Shown: piece after piece, positions 12,681-24,840 of the stretch
How positions within the stretch are numbered: position 1 is the first letter of the stretch
How the letters are laid out: each line of letters begins with the position of its first letter
Notes under the pieces: model-generated
Databases searched by the model: none
What the model was told of the DNA's origin: nothing
What the model saw: only the letters and a program-made list of their open reading frames with translations
Assembly (NCBI GenBank): GCA_949130495.1
Contig: OX422221.1
Coordinates: 29,710,917 to 29,774,916, forward strand
Reading direction: 5' to 3'
DNA from: Sambucus nigra
Lineage: Eukaryota; Streptophyta; Magnoliopsida; Dipsacales; Adoxaceae
DNA length: 64,000 nucleotides
Program-made: the position numbers and the translations under genes

Positions 12681-13650
12681 AAAAGAGAGGAAAAGTAGAT
12701 AAACGGGTCAGAGCCCGAGTTGTGAAAATATTTTGCAAGTGCATAAATGCTCTATTTTTAAAATATGATTTATCCCATGTTTAAATTGGTATCGCACTCC
12801 CATGAGATACCCCTCACCTATCTTCTAATAGTGCACACCTATCGCATACCTATTAAACAACCTATTCAAGCTACCCTATCTAACTAATCCCTTTCACCCA
12901 ATCTCTAAAAATCTTAGTTAACCTGAGTACTAAGGACTAAACTTCTTCCCATTCCTAACACTGCCCTATGTTCGTGCGTGGGGTGTCACGCGAAGAGAAA
13001 CCCAAACAAGAAACCCCCCCGATACACTACTACCTGGCAATGTTGATTGTCGAGATCCATTAGGCCCTCAGCACACAGCGAGTATATATATATATAGTTC
13101 GCGTAAATATATATATACATATATATCTCACTACTACCTATTACTCATATTCACATAAATCCAGATATAAATCTACTGGAAAGGAATAACTCTTATCATT
13201 CTTTCCATTCTTAACTACGTTTACTATATATGATTATTCATCTTTATATACAATCAATATACTATACGCAACAAGTATATAATTATACCTATCACAAGCA
13301 TAATAACCATCCCACCGAACTATAAGTCGAGGATGCAGTCTCATAGTGCCTATCCAAATTCGAGTTTACTCGCTATACCACGGTACCAAGCCAGACTTAG
13401 TCACGGTCATGGTAAAAATACACAATGGTGGAGGCGGTCATGTTCCCTCTGCAAGTGGAGTACACACATCGCACTCGAACGCGGGACGAAATGACCTGGG
13501 GATATACTCTCCCTGCTCCACAAGCCAGGGGATTCATGCACATCGTGCAACCTCCTTGGATCGCACTAGAGAAAATATATAATCTTCCTGTTCCAAACCT
13601 ATGCCAAAGGAAAGCCCGTGGAACCAGGCTCTAAGATACCCACATACCAA

Positions 13651-13730
<80 letters not shown>
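13651..13730. repeat. (CA)n(TA)n microsatellite
   Basis: An uninterrupted CA run passes into a TA run inside S1. Short frames across it only encode dipeptide repeats and are not genes. Confidence 0.95.
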
Positions 13731-13733
<3 letters not shown>

Positions 13734-16170
13734 TATCATATTATATATACTGTAATCACATCGTATATATACATATCTCTATCACTCCTCAAATGTATAT
13801 ATGGCTATAATTTCCAATCTCATAATAACATTTAAGTATTCTCATACTTAAAATACTAATCCCATAAGTATTTTCTTATATAAAGATACCTCGCACCTTG
13901 ATCACTTTTTGGGATTTATATACTCTTAGAATATCCCAATTCATAACCATTTAATAAGTATAACCTTGACTTATCTTTAGCCTATATCCCAAATTCCATC
14001 CTAGTCACCTCGTAGGATTTACTCAAATATAGTGGGCATATAATTTCATTATCTACGCGCACAATTATCTATATATAATCGCCTATCGAAATACTCCCTC
14101 GAGTGTTACTCATCCCAAACACCCCCAATTAAATAAGTCATGGATCCTATTTTACCTGAACCCAAACTTTACATACCGCTATTTTTTTTTATTTAGAGGT
14201 CCCCACTCTATTTTAGGAACCCTAAACATTTAATTCCTCAATCTATTTATTTCTCTCGAAAATATACTTTTAGTGCTACACAATCTTAGCACCCTCCTAG
14301 CCCTTATAAATTTCCTCAAATGGCTAGATGTTTATATCCTAAATGAATATTTGTTTCCTCAAATAAATAAACTAAAAACAATTAAATTGGAATTTATCCC
14401 ATATAAACAACCCTAGCCGAAATTGTCAAAAATACTGAAGGGTCGATCGATCGACCATGGGCCATCGATCGATCGATCGATCCGGACAACTTCTTCTCCG
14501 ATAAGATGTTTCGGCCATTAAATCTTCCCCAAAGATTTTATCTCCTCTCCTAACATCCTCCGACCTCAATCAATGCAATATACACACATAAAAAGGGTTC
14601 TAAACATCCTAGGACCCATAACCAATAATTGATTTCACTTAAATCCTAAGTTTCTCAAAGTGGATATTATTCGGGATTTACTCGTTTAACTTTCGAAAAC
14701 CCGTTTTGATTCACGAAAACTCAACCCAAAATTTTCTAATTTGTTATTACCAAATTTTGATATGAGATTTATGCTAAAAAAGAAATAAAGCAAGTAAACA
14801 CTTGCCTCGTGGATAAAATCCGACGACCTCGAGTCGAATCCCGCGGAGTTTGGCCGAAAATCTCCTTTTCTCTCCCTCTCTTCCTTCCTCTCTTCTTTTT
14901 CTCTCTTTTATTTCCTTTCTCCCACTGTCCTGTGCCTTATATAGGGAGAAATAAGGGTTTATCCCTTTATAACCCAAAAATGACTCGTTTACTCAATTAC
15001 GAGTCCCTATTAGCCCAAAAATTCTCGGAACTTAAAAACTACCCCCCGGATACTCTTTTTCGACTATCTTGGCCATTTCGAAATTAACCGCGTACTTGAA
15101 ATCTCCATCCGAGTCGCTTAACTACAAATTCACTAATTAAACCCAACACTTCTCAATACGGGTTTTCCGATCAAAATATTATCCTTTGTCACTTTACCTA
15201 GTTGCGACATGTAATTAAAATAATTCGATTTATTTACTTAATCCCAAAAGTAAATGTAACACATATCTGAAATCATCTAACCCTCATAAACTCCAAAAAA
15301 TATTATTCAGAGAAATTCCTCAAATCTCCAAATTACACCCATTTATGAAATGTAATTAACTCTAAAAGTGCGGGGGTGTTACAATACACTTACCCAAATA
15401 TCGAAGATTTCATTTTAGAGAGACATATCTAGTGAGATTTGAAGTTGAAACGTCGATTCGACAAAGCAATGTAAGAATTACTCTTATGATACTTAAAATG
15501 TTTTAATTGATTCTCACTACATACGTTGAGTTCTAGGATGGATTTACCTTATGTAATAAGTAAATTTAACTTTTTATAAACAGCATAGTTCTACGTTTGT
15601 ACTTTTTGTATCACGTATGATGGATTGTGTGATTATTTCTATGTCTGAGAAGAGATTAACCGCCCTTTTTAATATATTATTTTCAAATAAAATATTTTGA
15701 ATTTCATAGGTATATTCACTTCAAACTCTCACAAGACAGCACTCGTCCTCTAGGGCAACCTAGAGGTTTAACGGCTTGTTGCTCATGATAAGTGCAATTG
15801 TAAGTGCTTGTGAAAGTGACACACTTTTGGTTACTTATCTTGGTTTTTCTTTTTTTTTGCTCGAGGACTAGCTGTTTTAGGATGGTGTGAAAAACACCCG
15901 AAAATGTTATTTTTATCTCCCAAATAGACTCATTTAAATTGTTAGTTCTCGTTCATATTGACCCTTTGTGTGTATTTGTTTATCTTGTAGGTCAATACGT
16001 AGTTATGATTTCAAAATGCATAATTCAAGTCAATTGCAATAAAAATGTGATTAAAAGCCCGAAAGTCAGATTTTATGTGACCCAAGACAACCAACTACCC
16101 ACTAAACCCTGTCCAAAACCATGTCCCTAACCTTTCCTAACCTCTCGTGTGTTGTGTGTATTTTATTATA

Positions 16171-16171
16171 C

Positions 16172-16249
<78 letters not shown>
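16171..16249. repeat. (TG)n(TA)n microsatellite
   Basis: A short TG run is followed by about 35 TA units. It marks the right limit of recognisable E3 sequence. Confidence 0.95.
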
Positions 16250-16253
<4 letters not shown>

Positions 16254-16271
16254 TATTACAATTATTAGTAA

Positions 16272-16297
16272 CTAGTTGTAAACCCGCGCAATGCGCG
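16272..16297 (-). mobile_element. Helitron-like 3' terminus
   Basis: The minus strand has a CGCGC-ATT-GCGCG hairpin (16297-16285), then 9 bases, then CTAG (16275-16272), followed by T. A GC hairpin about 10 nt before CTRR|T is the known Helitron 3' signature. I could not find the 5' TC end to the right, so the extent is unknown. Confidence 0.45.
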
Positions 16298-17143
16298 AGC
16301 TAAACGAATTTGATAGTCAATACGCACATAAATTATATACCTTTTGTCTTTGATATTTTTGCATATTTAGTAATGTATGATAAGAAAGAATAATTTGTAC
16401 CATTATGAAATATTATAATTTCTAAACCTCTTTACTAAAATAAAACAAAACTATAAATACACATAAATCCACAATTTCACAAAATTTTTAAATATACCCC
16501 GCCATACCAATTCATTGATCAACATCATATTGCGTATAAAATTTCAATAGCCTTTTGAAACTTTATATCATCAAATGGACCTTAGAAATTAGCATGGTGA
16601 TGTGCAAGCGGGAGCGCATTATAAATAGCTACAAAAAATCACAACACAACATGTAAAAAGAACAATATAAAATAAACACGGCTTAATAAAAGTTTTCGAT
16701 GATGGTTACAAATTCAAATATTCTTGAAACCCCAATTTTATTCTTAAAATTGATATACTTTTAATTTTAAATTGTTAAACTTGAAAATATTTTTTTAAAG
16801 TTTAGTTTCTCGCCCCCCCCCCCCTAATTTTAGTTAATTATAAACATCTAAAAAATGTGTAATGAGCATAAACCATATTGCCATTATGCTCAAGCCATCA
16901 TATTACATCACATCCCAAATCACAAAAAAAAATAATTCCAGAAATTCAACCAAATATACTAAAAGAAAAATCCTATAAATAAATTTCATCTAAATAATTT
17001 TTTTAAAACAAATAGAAATGCACACAAAGCTATCATAGAATTATTGAAATCCCATTAATTGTAAACAGGTAAAGAACATAAAAAGGGCCATCCCTCTTCT
17101 CTACAATTTGGTTGCCGATTTCCATTGGCGGTGGTGCCACCAT
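16298..17143. other. Unassigned AT-rich sequence
   Basis: No gene is seen. The stretch may be the body of the Helitron-like element. A C12 run is near 16813. Bases 17095-17143 flank the S2 insertion and may be older host DNA. Confidence 0.35.
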
Positions 17144-18329
17144 GAGTTTGTAATACACCGTATTTTTATGCATATTTATTTTATTATAAAATTATGAAAA
17201 TTTGGATTAATTAATATAAAAGGAGAAAATTTAATTTATAATTATTCCGATTTAATGGTAATAATTACTAGTGTGACGAGAGTTAGTAGTTATCGAAATT
17301 AATTATGTTGAATTCATGTTGAGTAATAACTATGTTGAACACTATGTAGTAAGTAACGTAATAGATGGTTTCGGAAATAATAATATTGCTGGGGACGAGA
17401 TACACGACAATTAAGATATAATTATTTGGGACACGCGTATGAGTCGCGTCACTACTAAATATTTGGGGGTTAAAAAGGTAATTATTTTTATATAACTCGA
17501 ATGACTATTTTGAGTGCGCCAGTGTGTCCGGAAGGGTCGAAATAGTCAGAAAACACTACTCGGGTGTTATATTTGGAGTCCGAGAAATTTTAGCTCAAAA
17601 TGACACCACATAGGGGTATTTTATTCCTTTGGGATTTTTGAGTAATTAAATGGACGAAAATAGGATTAAAATAGGAGCATCGAGGATTAGGGGTCTGTCA
17701 GTTGCAACCTACGTGAGAAAAAGAGATAAAGAGAAGGAGAACCAAGGAGGAAGGAGACCTATTGGAGAACAAAGCCAAAAGTTGGGGATTTCTCATAAAC
17801 AGTTACACCAAAGTGTAGATCGCGACGAGAGGATCAACCACATACCAAATTCAATAAGAGAATTAGAAATCCATCCCAAGGTAAGTGTATATCTTTCTCC
17901 TCTTTTAGCAAATATTATTCTTGTTAATTTAGATTAAATGGTATAAACTTGTTGCAATGAAAACTTAGGGTTAATTAGACTGATTTGTAAAGAAACCTTG
18001 CGGATTGGAAAAGGATTTTCATGTAGAGGATGTTCCCTTATTAGGAATTTTAAATTTGGTAATTATATGTTGAAATCATAAAATTTATTGAGGATTTTGA
18101 AGGTTTAAAAATTCTGGGTTCATATTTTAGAGATTTATTAGGAATTGAAGAAATTGTTGAATTTCATTTGAGTATATAAGTATTTGACCTTCAATTTGTA
18201 TTAGAAAGTATCTTAGGGTAATTTGGAATAGTTTAGGAACATTAAATTAGAGTTGGGTTGAGTTTTGAATTGATATTGAAGATTGAAATTTGGAAAAATC
18301 GAATTTGGAGAAGAACAGGGGTGCATGCC

Positions 18330-18482
18330 CGAATTTCTCGTTCGAAGTCTGCCCAGGTCGTTCGAATGACCTCGTTCGAACGAGACTTCCAATGACCCTT
18401 CTAACAAAATTATGGAGTTCGTTCGAAGTGAGAACTTCATTTGAATGAACTCGTTCGAATGACCTCATTCAAACGAGATCAC
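18330..18482. repeat. TTCGAA-rich self-complementary island in S2
   Basis: At least six copies of CGTTCGAA/ATTCGAAT-like words lie within 150 bp and can pair with each other. The island sits at the LTR position where E7 and S1 have TCGATCGATCG islands. Confidence 0.7.
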
Positions 18483-18725
18483 CTTGACTTCTAACAAGAA
18501 TCCAGAATGGCTTTTTAGGGTCCGATCGAGTTAAAAATCATCCTAGGTTCATCCAACTTAGAGGAATAACCTATGTGAGTATCGGGCAACGTAAATTCCA
18601 AGTTAGTATTTAGTTGGGAGTGTAATTGTTCTCGGGATATAGAAAGTTTAACCTAGAAAGGAGGGCAGGTTCAAGAGAGGTAATGTATGAATGAATAACG
18701 GTGAGAGTAGAAATGATAATATTAC

Positions 18726-19747
18726 TGTAAGGACATAATTTTATAAATGTCCGGGGTAGAATCTAGAAATTTTCTATTTGTCCTAGATCACAGTATGTAT
18801 GTCTGATACCGCTTCATTCGGCACGTCAACACGATCATCCACTACGGCCTTGATCCGAATCTATGCATCCACCATCTCCAGACGTGCATCATGCTTCATG
18901 CGACGTGCTGCTCAATCATTCCAAATACTCCACTTCGCGTTATTGGTAAAATGGTTTATTGGAGTTTTTAATAGTTGTATAAATATTTAGGAATCTTTTA
19001 TAAAATAATTTTTGAAGTCTGATTTGTTTTTATCACAAAAGCAGAAATTTTTCTAAGTGTAGAAGCGAACTTTTCTTGGTCGTCGAGCTCGTTTGAACGA
19101 CATCTATATGTCGTTCAAGCGACATGAGGATGTCGCGCGATCTCATTCGAACGGCATCTCTCTGTTGTTTAAGCGACATGAGGATGTCGCGCGATCTCGT
19201 TCGAGCGACGGTGCTTCCTCAATTTTTATGTAAATATCTGTTCCCTTTCTCCACGTTTTTCCAAGTCTTTTTTGCACACATTTATGCGATTTACAGCACA
19301 GAAAACAAACTTCAAGTTTTTAAGGTTTTATGCCTTTTGATTCACAAATCCTTTCCTAAATATGTGTGTGAATATTTAAACCTTCAAAGGATCATTTTTA
19401 CTCATATGGAGTAACTTATGGAGAAGCCGACTCTTTTCCATTGCTGCCCATATGGAGTTCATTGCGAAAGATTCCAACCGACGACATAAAAAACGACAAC
19501 TGAGGGTATTTCGTATGTCACTCTTGTTTTCAGTATAATCTGTGTAAACCGTTCTTTACAAATTAGAGTGAAAATAAAGGTTTTGCCCCTTTGGGGGATT
19601 TTCCCTCATTTGTGTGTTTGTTTGTGATTGAATGTTCTTGCATGATTATATTGTCTTTAATCACATCTAGATGCATGTTTTAGGATTTAATTTAAAAAAC
19701 TGAGTTTAATTAAATAAATTCTCTATTTAAACAAAAGCGCACTCTCA
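18726..19747 (+). repeat. E4 5' LTR (1022 bp)
   Basis: It starts TGTAAGGACATAATT and ends GCACTCTCA. Compared with the 3' LTR it has about 470 extra bp (about 18815-19282), which include a GTCGTTCAAGCGACAT-like palindromic cluster at 19080-19210. The E1 LTR also has such a cluster, so the short 3' copy is the one that changed. Confidence 0.92.
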
Positions 19748-19750
19748 AAT

Positions 19751-19763
19751 TGGTATCAAAGCC
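19751..19763 (+). promoter_or_regulatory. E4 primer binding site
   Basis: TGGTATCAAAGCC lies three bases after the LTR. It is the iMet-type site with one change (AAAG instead of AGAG). Confidence 0.85.
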
Positions 19764-19854
19764 AATTACACAATTGTACCGTGTAATTTTTCGCAAATTT
19801 TTTCTAGAGATATCAATTTTCTGAAAAATTGATTTTTGAAAAAGGGCATGTTCA

Positions 19855-21715
19855 ATGGAGAAATTATATAATAAAATGCCAGTTTTTGACGGGACAAATT
19901 ATGCTTACTGGAAAACCCGTATGAAATCTGCACTAAAAGCCATAGATGAAAGAGTTTGGATTTTGGTTGAAAGAGGGTGGACACCTCCCTCCATCACTAT
20001 TGACAACGTGACTAATTTAAAATCTGTGACTGCATGGACTTAAGATGAATTTAAATGGTCATCCTTTAACTCTAAGGGTCTTAGTGCTATTTCTGGATCC
20101 ATCACACCTGACAAGTTCCGGCGGATAATGACGTGTACCATGTCAAAAGAGGCATGGGATGTGTTACAACTTACCTATGAAGGAACTAATGCCGTGAAAG
20201 AATCAAAACTGCAAAACTTAACAACTCAATTTGAAGCTATTACCATGCTTGAGTCTGAATGTTTTGATGAATTCCATGCTAGATTATCTGATATTGTAAA
20301 CACTAGTTTTAATCTTGGTGAACACATTCATAATGCTAGAGTTGTTAAAAAGATTCTAAGATCACTGCCTAAGTGTTTTATCCCTAAAGTTACAGTGCTA
20401 AATTCTATAGGTAATTTAAACACGCTTAAATTAGAGGAATTGGTTGGAGACTTACAAACCTTTGAAATTGACATGTTTCCTAAGTATGTTAAACCAAAAG
20501 ATAAGGGAATTGCACTTAATGTCTAGGATAGGAAGAGTGAGGGGTCGACAAGAAAGAGAGTAGAGTCAACTAGAAAAAGGGAGAAAGAAATGTCAGATTT
20601 CGAGTGTGACCTTGATTTAGATGATTTGGCCTTGTTTGCAAAAAAAATCAAGAAAATTCTAAATTTCAAGAAAAATGGAAATTTCAAAAATAAAAAGAAT
20701 TTTGAGAAAAATAAGTTTGAAAAGAAAAAGGAAAAAGATTTTAAAGACCCTCTGAAGAAAGACGGTGAGAGATGTTATGAGTGTGACGGTAAGGGTCATC
20801 GAGCTTTTGAGTGTGATACTAGACTGAATAGATTTGCCAAAGAAAAGGGCAAAGATGTCCTTAATGCTACCCTTAGTGGCGACAGTGAGGTCGAGTCGGT
20901 GGACTCTGGAGACGAGTCATCGCATGAGTGTAACTTCACCACATTCATGGCTAGTCATATGAGTACCTCTAGTGCTCCTCCCGACGATGAGGATGCTACT
21001 TCAAAGGGACACCTCGATAGTGAGAACGAAGTGAGTGAGGGTGAGGATGCTGCAAGTGAGAGCGAGAGTGATCTTCAATGCGCCTACGCTGAGTTATATA
21101 CTAACTCATTTAAAACCAAAAAGCATAATAAAGCGTTAGTTCTTAGGATCACCGCTTTAGAGGAAGATTTAGGATAAGAGAGAGAGAGAAAGTCCTCCAC
21201 CTGCACTACCTTGAGAGAGAGAGAGTCTGCCTGTGTTGAGAGAGAAAGTCAGTTTAGAGAAAGAGAGAGACTGTTTGGAGAGAGAGAGTTATTTTGAGAA
21301 AGAGAAAGGGGACTTGACTAAACAAGTGGCTAGTCTTACGAGTGAGATCCATTCCTCCCTGGAGACTCAGAAGAAACTTGAAGCCCTTATTTCCCAGCTT
21401 ACTTATGATCTTGAGAGAGCACGGGAAGTCAAGGTTCAAATCGAGGATAGATTTGGAAAGATGGGAAAGATGCTCCTCGGTCCCTCTTTAGGTTTTGGTG
21501 ATAGACAGGGAATAGATTTTGATGGTGCCTACACATCCCAAATAACACCTGGACCAGTTCCTGAGTTTACTACAACTCCATATGGCCATCGTAAAAAACC
21601 ACAAAGGAGGGTTCGACCAAGAAAAGCAAACATAGGTCAGCCTAAGACTGTATTCTTTTGTACGTACTGCAAACGAAAAGACCACCTGCGAGAGTATTGC
21701 TATAGTTTGGGTTAG
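19855..21715 (+). pseudogene. E4 gag, Sirevirus type, three lesions
   Basis: Gag packages the element RNA. The start at 19855 (MEKLYNKMPVFDG) matches E1 and E8. One frame runs 19855-21177 with stops at 20041-20043 and 20524-20526, then shifts near 21180-21230. Features in order are: YAYWKTRM N-terminus; a helical Gag domain of the copia UBN2 type (20060-20510); a Lys-rich segment; zinc knuckle CYECDGKGHRAFEC near 20773; an acidic SESESDLQCAY segment; a coiled coil (21233-21460) rich in RE/RD repeats; and a second zinc knuckle CTYCKRKDHLREYC near 21660. Both knuckles keep all metal ligands. Overall length fits Sirevirus Gag. Confidence 0.85.
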
Positions 21716-23576
21716 ACTTCACGTACATATGCTCCACCACATCATACTGATGATTTTACCAGTCTGAAAGAGCGTGTTGAGTTATTAGCAGCCACATTAC
21801 AGAGTTTGATGGAGGAATTCCGACGGATGTCTTTGTCATCAGTGAATGTTTCCCGCATCCCGTCTAAAATCAACAACAAGGGTAAATAAAAGGTTACCAC
21901 TTATTGGTTACCTAAGAAAGATGAAAAGGCCCTTGTTGTTCATATTTCTCGCAAAGCACATAATACCTCACAGTGGTATTTCGATAGTGGGTGCTCCAGA
22001 CATATGACCGGTGATGTCTCATTTTTTACCTACATAGAGGATTATAAGGAAGGTAGAGTCACCTTTAGAGACGAGAGCAAGTCTATCATCGTAGGATGAA
22101 GTACAATAGAGTTACCAGGATTTCCTAAGCTAGAGACTGTTTTATATGTCAAAGGTTTAAAAGCAAACCTTCTCAGCATTATCCAACTGTGCGACGCTGA
22201 CTTTTCCGTAAAGTTTGATCGGGAGGCGTGTAATGTCTATAATCAAGCTGGTAAACTTTTAGTGCAAGGGGTGAGGATAGAGAATAATTGCTATGGGACT
22301 GTGCCCAAGTCCTCACTTGTCTGCAACAGCGCCACGATCACTCCTATGGATTTGTGGCACCAACGTCTAGGTCACGTGAACTTTACAGTTTTTACACGAT
22401 TAGCTAAAAAGGACCCAGTACGTGGCTTACTAACACTTGGAAAGCCAACTTCCACGTTTGTGGACCCTGTCAGTTGGGAAAGAAAATTTGTAGTCCCCAT
22501 AGAAAGTTTCATTCCATTACCACCTCCCGTGTGCTTGAGTTGATTCACATGGATCTTATGGGTCATACTCGTACTTAGAGTCCGTGTGGTAAGAGGTATA
22601 TCCTCGTGATGGTGGATGATTTTTCCAGATATTCGATTGTAGGATTTCTGAGAGAGAAATCTGATGCTGTAGAGTTTTTAACGACCAAGTGCCGTGTCTT
22701 GCAAAATCAACACGAAGTCACTATTAACAGGATACGTAGTGACAACGACATTGAATTTATGGAAGTAAAGGTAGATCTTTACCGTGATAGCCTTGGGATT
22801 AAACATGAGTTTTTGAATATAAGGACTCCTCAGCAAAATGGGATTATTAAGAGGAAGAATCGAATGATTCAGGAGATGGCTAGATCTATGCTTTTGGGTC
22901 GTAAGGTTGCCAAGAGATTTTGGGCAGAGGTGTGTCGACCGCATGCCACACGGTTAATAGGGTTTACCTACGTCCATACACTCTTAAGACGCCTTATGAA
23001 TTGTGGACTGGCAAGAAATCCAACCTTGCATATTTCAGTGTCTTTAGGAGTAAATGCTACATCCTACGGGATTGAGAGCAATTAGGAAAGTTTAACTCCC
23101 GGAGCGATGAGGGAATTTTGCTTGGATATTCATCAAACAGTAGAGCATACAGGGTTTTAAATCTGAATAGCTATAAGGTTATGGAGTCAATAAACGTCAC
23201 AGTTCAAGATGACGAACCTCCGGTATTTATTGATCCTAGCCTTTAGTGTGAGGACAAGGACTTTTCTGGAAGCGATTTACTTATCCCTCACACTCACCCT
23301 GTGGACCCTACTCCTGTGTTAGGGGACACACCTGCTTGGGTTAGCAAGAGTAATGATCCTGCCGGCATTATTTGCAATCCCACTTTAGGGGTCAAGACTC
23401 GTGCTCAGCTAGAGAATGTTATTAGCCATGTCTGCTACACATCTAAAGTCGAGCCCAAGAATAACAAAGAAGCACTCAAGGATGAACACTGGATATCTTC
23501 TATACAGGATGAGTTGCTTCAGTTTAAAAAGAACAATGTCTGGGAACTTGTCCCCCCGACCTAGTGAGACGAATAT

Positions 23577-24633
23577 TGTAAGGACATTTTTCTCATGTCC
23601 AACATGTTACATTTACGTATGTCGTAAGCCGCTACATTTGGCACGTCACCTCAAGATGTCACTCGACGGCCTCAATCCAAATTCCGGGAATCAAGCATTC
23701 AACATCTCCATTAATATGTCCCACATCTGCCTCAACGACTTCACGGTCCAAGATTTTAGGGACTTAATGCAAGTGGTACGCAAGGGAAGTCAAAACAGTA
23801 AAAAAAGGCACGATAGGAGAGTTCAAGGGCATTTTCGTAATTTTACATCCATAGTTCGGAGGTATGGTCAACTAGAAAGTTGAAGAGCTCTCCGCAACGA
23901 AGATACTGGAAAAAACGGCACCTCAATCCGAGCTACGGTGAAGGAGTTATGACCTTTTGAAGATAGAGAAAATTCCTTAAAGAATGCTGTTTTTTTTGTA
24001 CGCTGGATAGAATTTTAGAGTTTTAAGAACGTGGGACTCTTCATATTTTTTCCTATAAATACCAACTTCGGGGGAGTTGTTTTGCAAGACTTTAGAAGAC
24101 GTTTTTGAGAGTCCAAATTACTCTAGTTTTCATATTTTTGAGTCCCAAGACTCATGTTTTGATTCACATAATTGTCAAACCTTTGTGAATCTTTTTGGTA
24201 ACCCAAGAACACAACTTTGAGTTTGTTCAACCCTTATGGAGAAGACGTTCTCTTCTTCATTGCTGCCCTCCTGGAAAGGAAAAATTCCAGCCGCCGACAT
24301 AGGAACCGACACCTGCGGGTATTTCTGTGTCACACTGTTTCTAGCCGTTGCTTTGAGGGTTTACCGAAGAGACCGTGCGTTACACTTGTGGGCGATTATC
24401 AGGTTGTATGTAAGTCAATGGTCTTGTAAATTATTTAAAATTCTAGAAATAAAAGGTTTTGCCCTTCGGGGATTTTTCCTTAACTTTGTGTCGCATGCTT
24501 TATATTTGATGGGTTGATTTACATGCATGTTTAAGGGTTGATTTTATTTGGTTTAAAAATAGACGCTAATTAAATAAGGGTTACTTGGAATCTTGCGAAA
24601 TTTAATTTAAATCAGTATTACACGGCGTTTTCA
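23577..24633 (+). repeat. E5 5' LTR (1057 bp)
   Basis: It starts TGTAAGGACATTTTT and ends GGCGTTTTCA, four bases before the primer site. A TATA-like CCTATAAATACC is at 24052-24063. The block from 24236 (ATGGAGAAGACG to GCGGGTATTT) is shared with the E4 and E1 LTRs. The block 23821-23966 is shared instead with the Athila-type E6 LTRs. A frame at 23416-23883 runs from E4 into this LTR and is chimeric, not a gene. Confidence 0.88.
24052..24061 (+). promoter_or_regulatory. E5 LTR TATA box candidate
   Basis: CCTATAAATA lies in the LTR about 180 bp before the conserved ATGGAGAAG block. The position suits the U3/R promoter of a plant LTR. Confidence 0.6.
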
Positions 24634-24636
24634 AAT

Positions 24637-24648
24637 TGGTATCAGAGC
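24637..24648 (+). promoter_or_regulatory. E5 primer binding site, with a nearby second copy
   Basis: TGGTATCAGAGC is the iMet-type site. A second TGGTATCAGAGCAGG lies at about 24730, after a short duplication of the LTR/PBS junction region. Confidence 0.88.
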
Positions 24649-24840
24649 GGGTTACGCTAATTTATCGCGTGATCTTGATTTTTCAAGGATTTTTTTTTTT
24701 GATACAATTTGACTTCTCACGTCGTCAAATTGGTATCAGAGCAGGTTGCGCAAATTTATCGCGTATTCCTATTTTCCGCAAAAATTGTGTGATATTGATT
24801 TTTTTAAAAAATCAGTTTTATGAAAAATCGCAATTTTTCA

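Larger units (their letters stand above)
12030..15383 (-). mobile_element. S1: solo LTR of a long-LTR gypsy family
   Basis: On the minus strand it starts TGTAACACCCCCGC (15383) and ends GGCGGGGTGTCACA (12030). Direct repeats ATACA at 12025-12029 and 15384-15388 flank it exactly. With no internal region, it is a 3354-bp solo LTR, as made by unequal recombination between two LTRs. It shares the GGGTGATC terminus, the ACAGGGACGCC block and the TCGATCGATCGA island (14441-14483) with the E7 LTRs, so it is a related but diverged family member. A TATA-like CTATATAAGG is on the minus strand at about 14936-14945. Confidence 0.9.
11036..16168 (+). mobile_element. E3: old Athila-like 3' remnant, split by S1
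   Basis: The pieces 11036-12024 and 15389-16168 align, by eye and in the same order, with the 3' noncoding region of E6 (36900-38393). One shared block is the GTGGAGACTTAGACCTGTGAGATTT region near 11241. A second is a ~95-bp block at 15708-15800 (CTCGTCCTCTAGGGCAACC) that matches E6 38190-38287. A polypurine-like stretch then precedes a possible LTR start, TGTGAAAAACACCC, at 15886. Coding parts are absent. The solo LTR S1 sits inside with an exact TSD. A C15/A11 homopolymer run is at 11767-11792. The right limit is uncertain. Confidence 0.6.

Noticed and set aside
17650..17937. 95-codon frame in S2
   Set aside because: It lies in a solo LTR and has no recognisable domain or conservation in E7 or S1.
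23416..23883. 155-codon frame
   Set aside because: It crosses the E4/E5 junction, so it is chimeric and accidental.
24217..24517. Frames across the E5 LTR R/U5 block
   Set aside because: The block is conserved between LTRs as noncoding sequence; the frames differ between copies.
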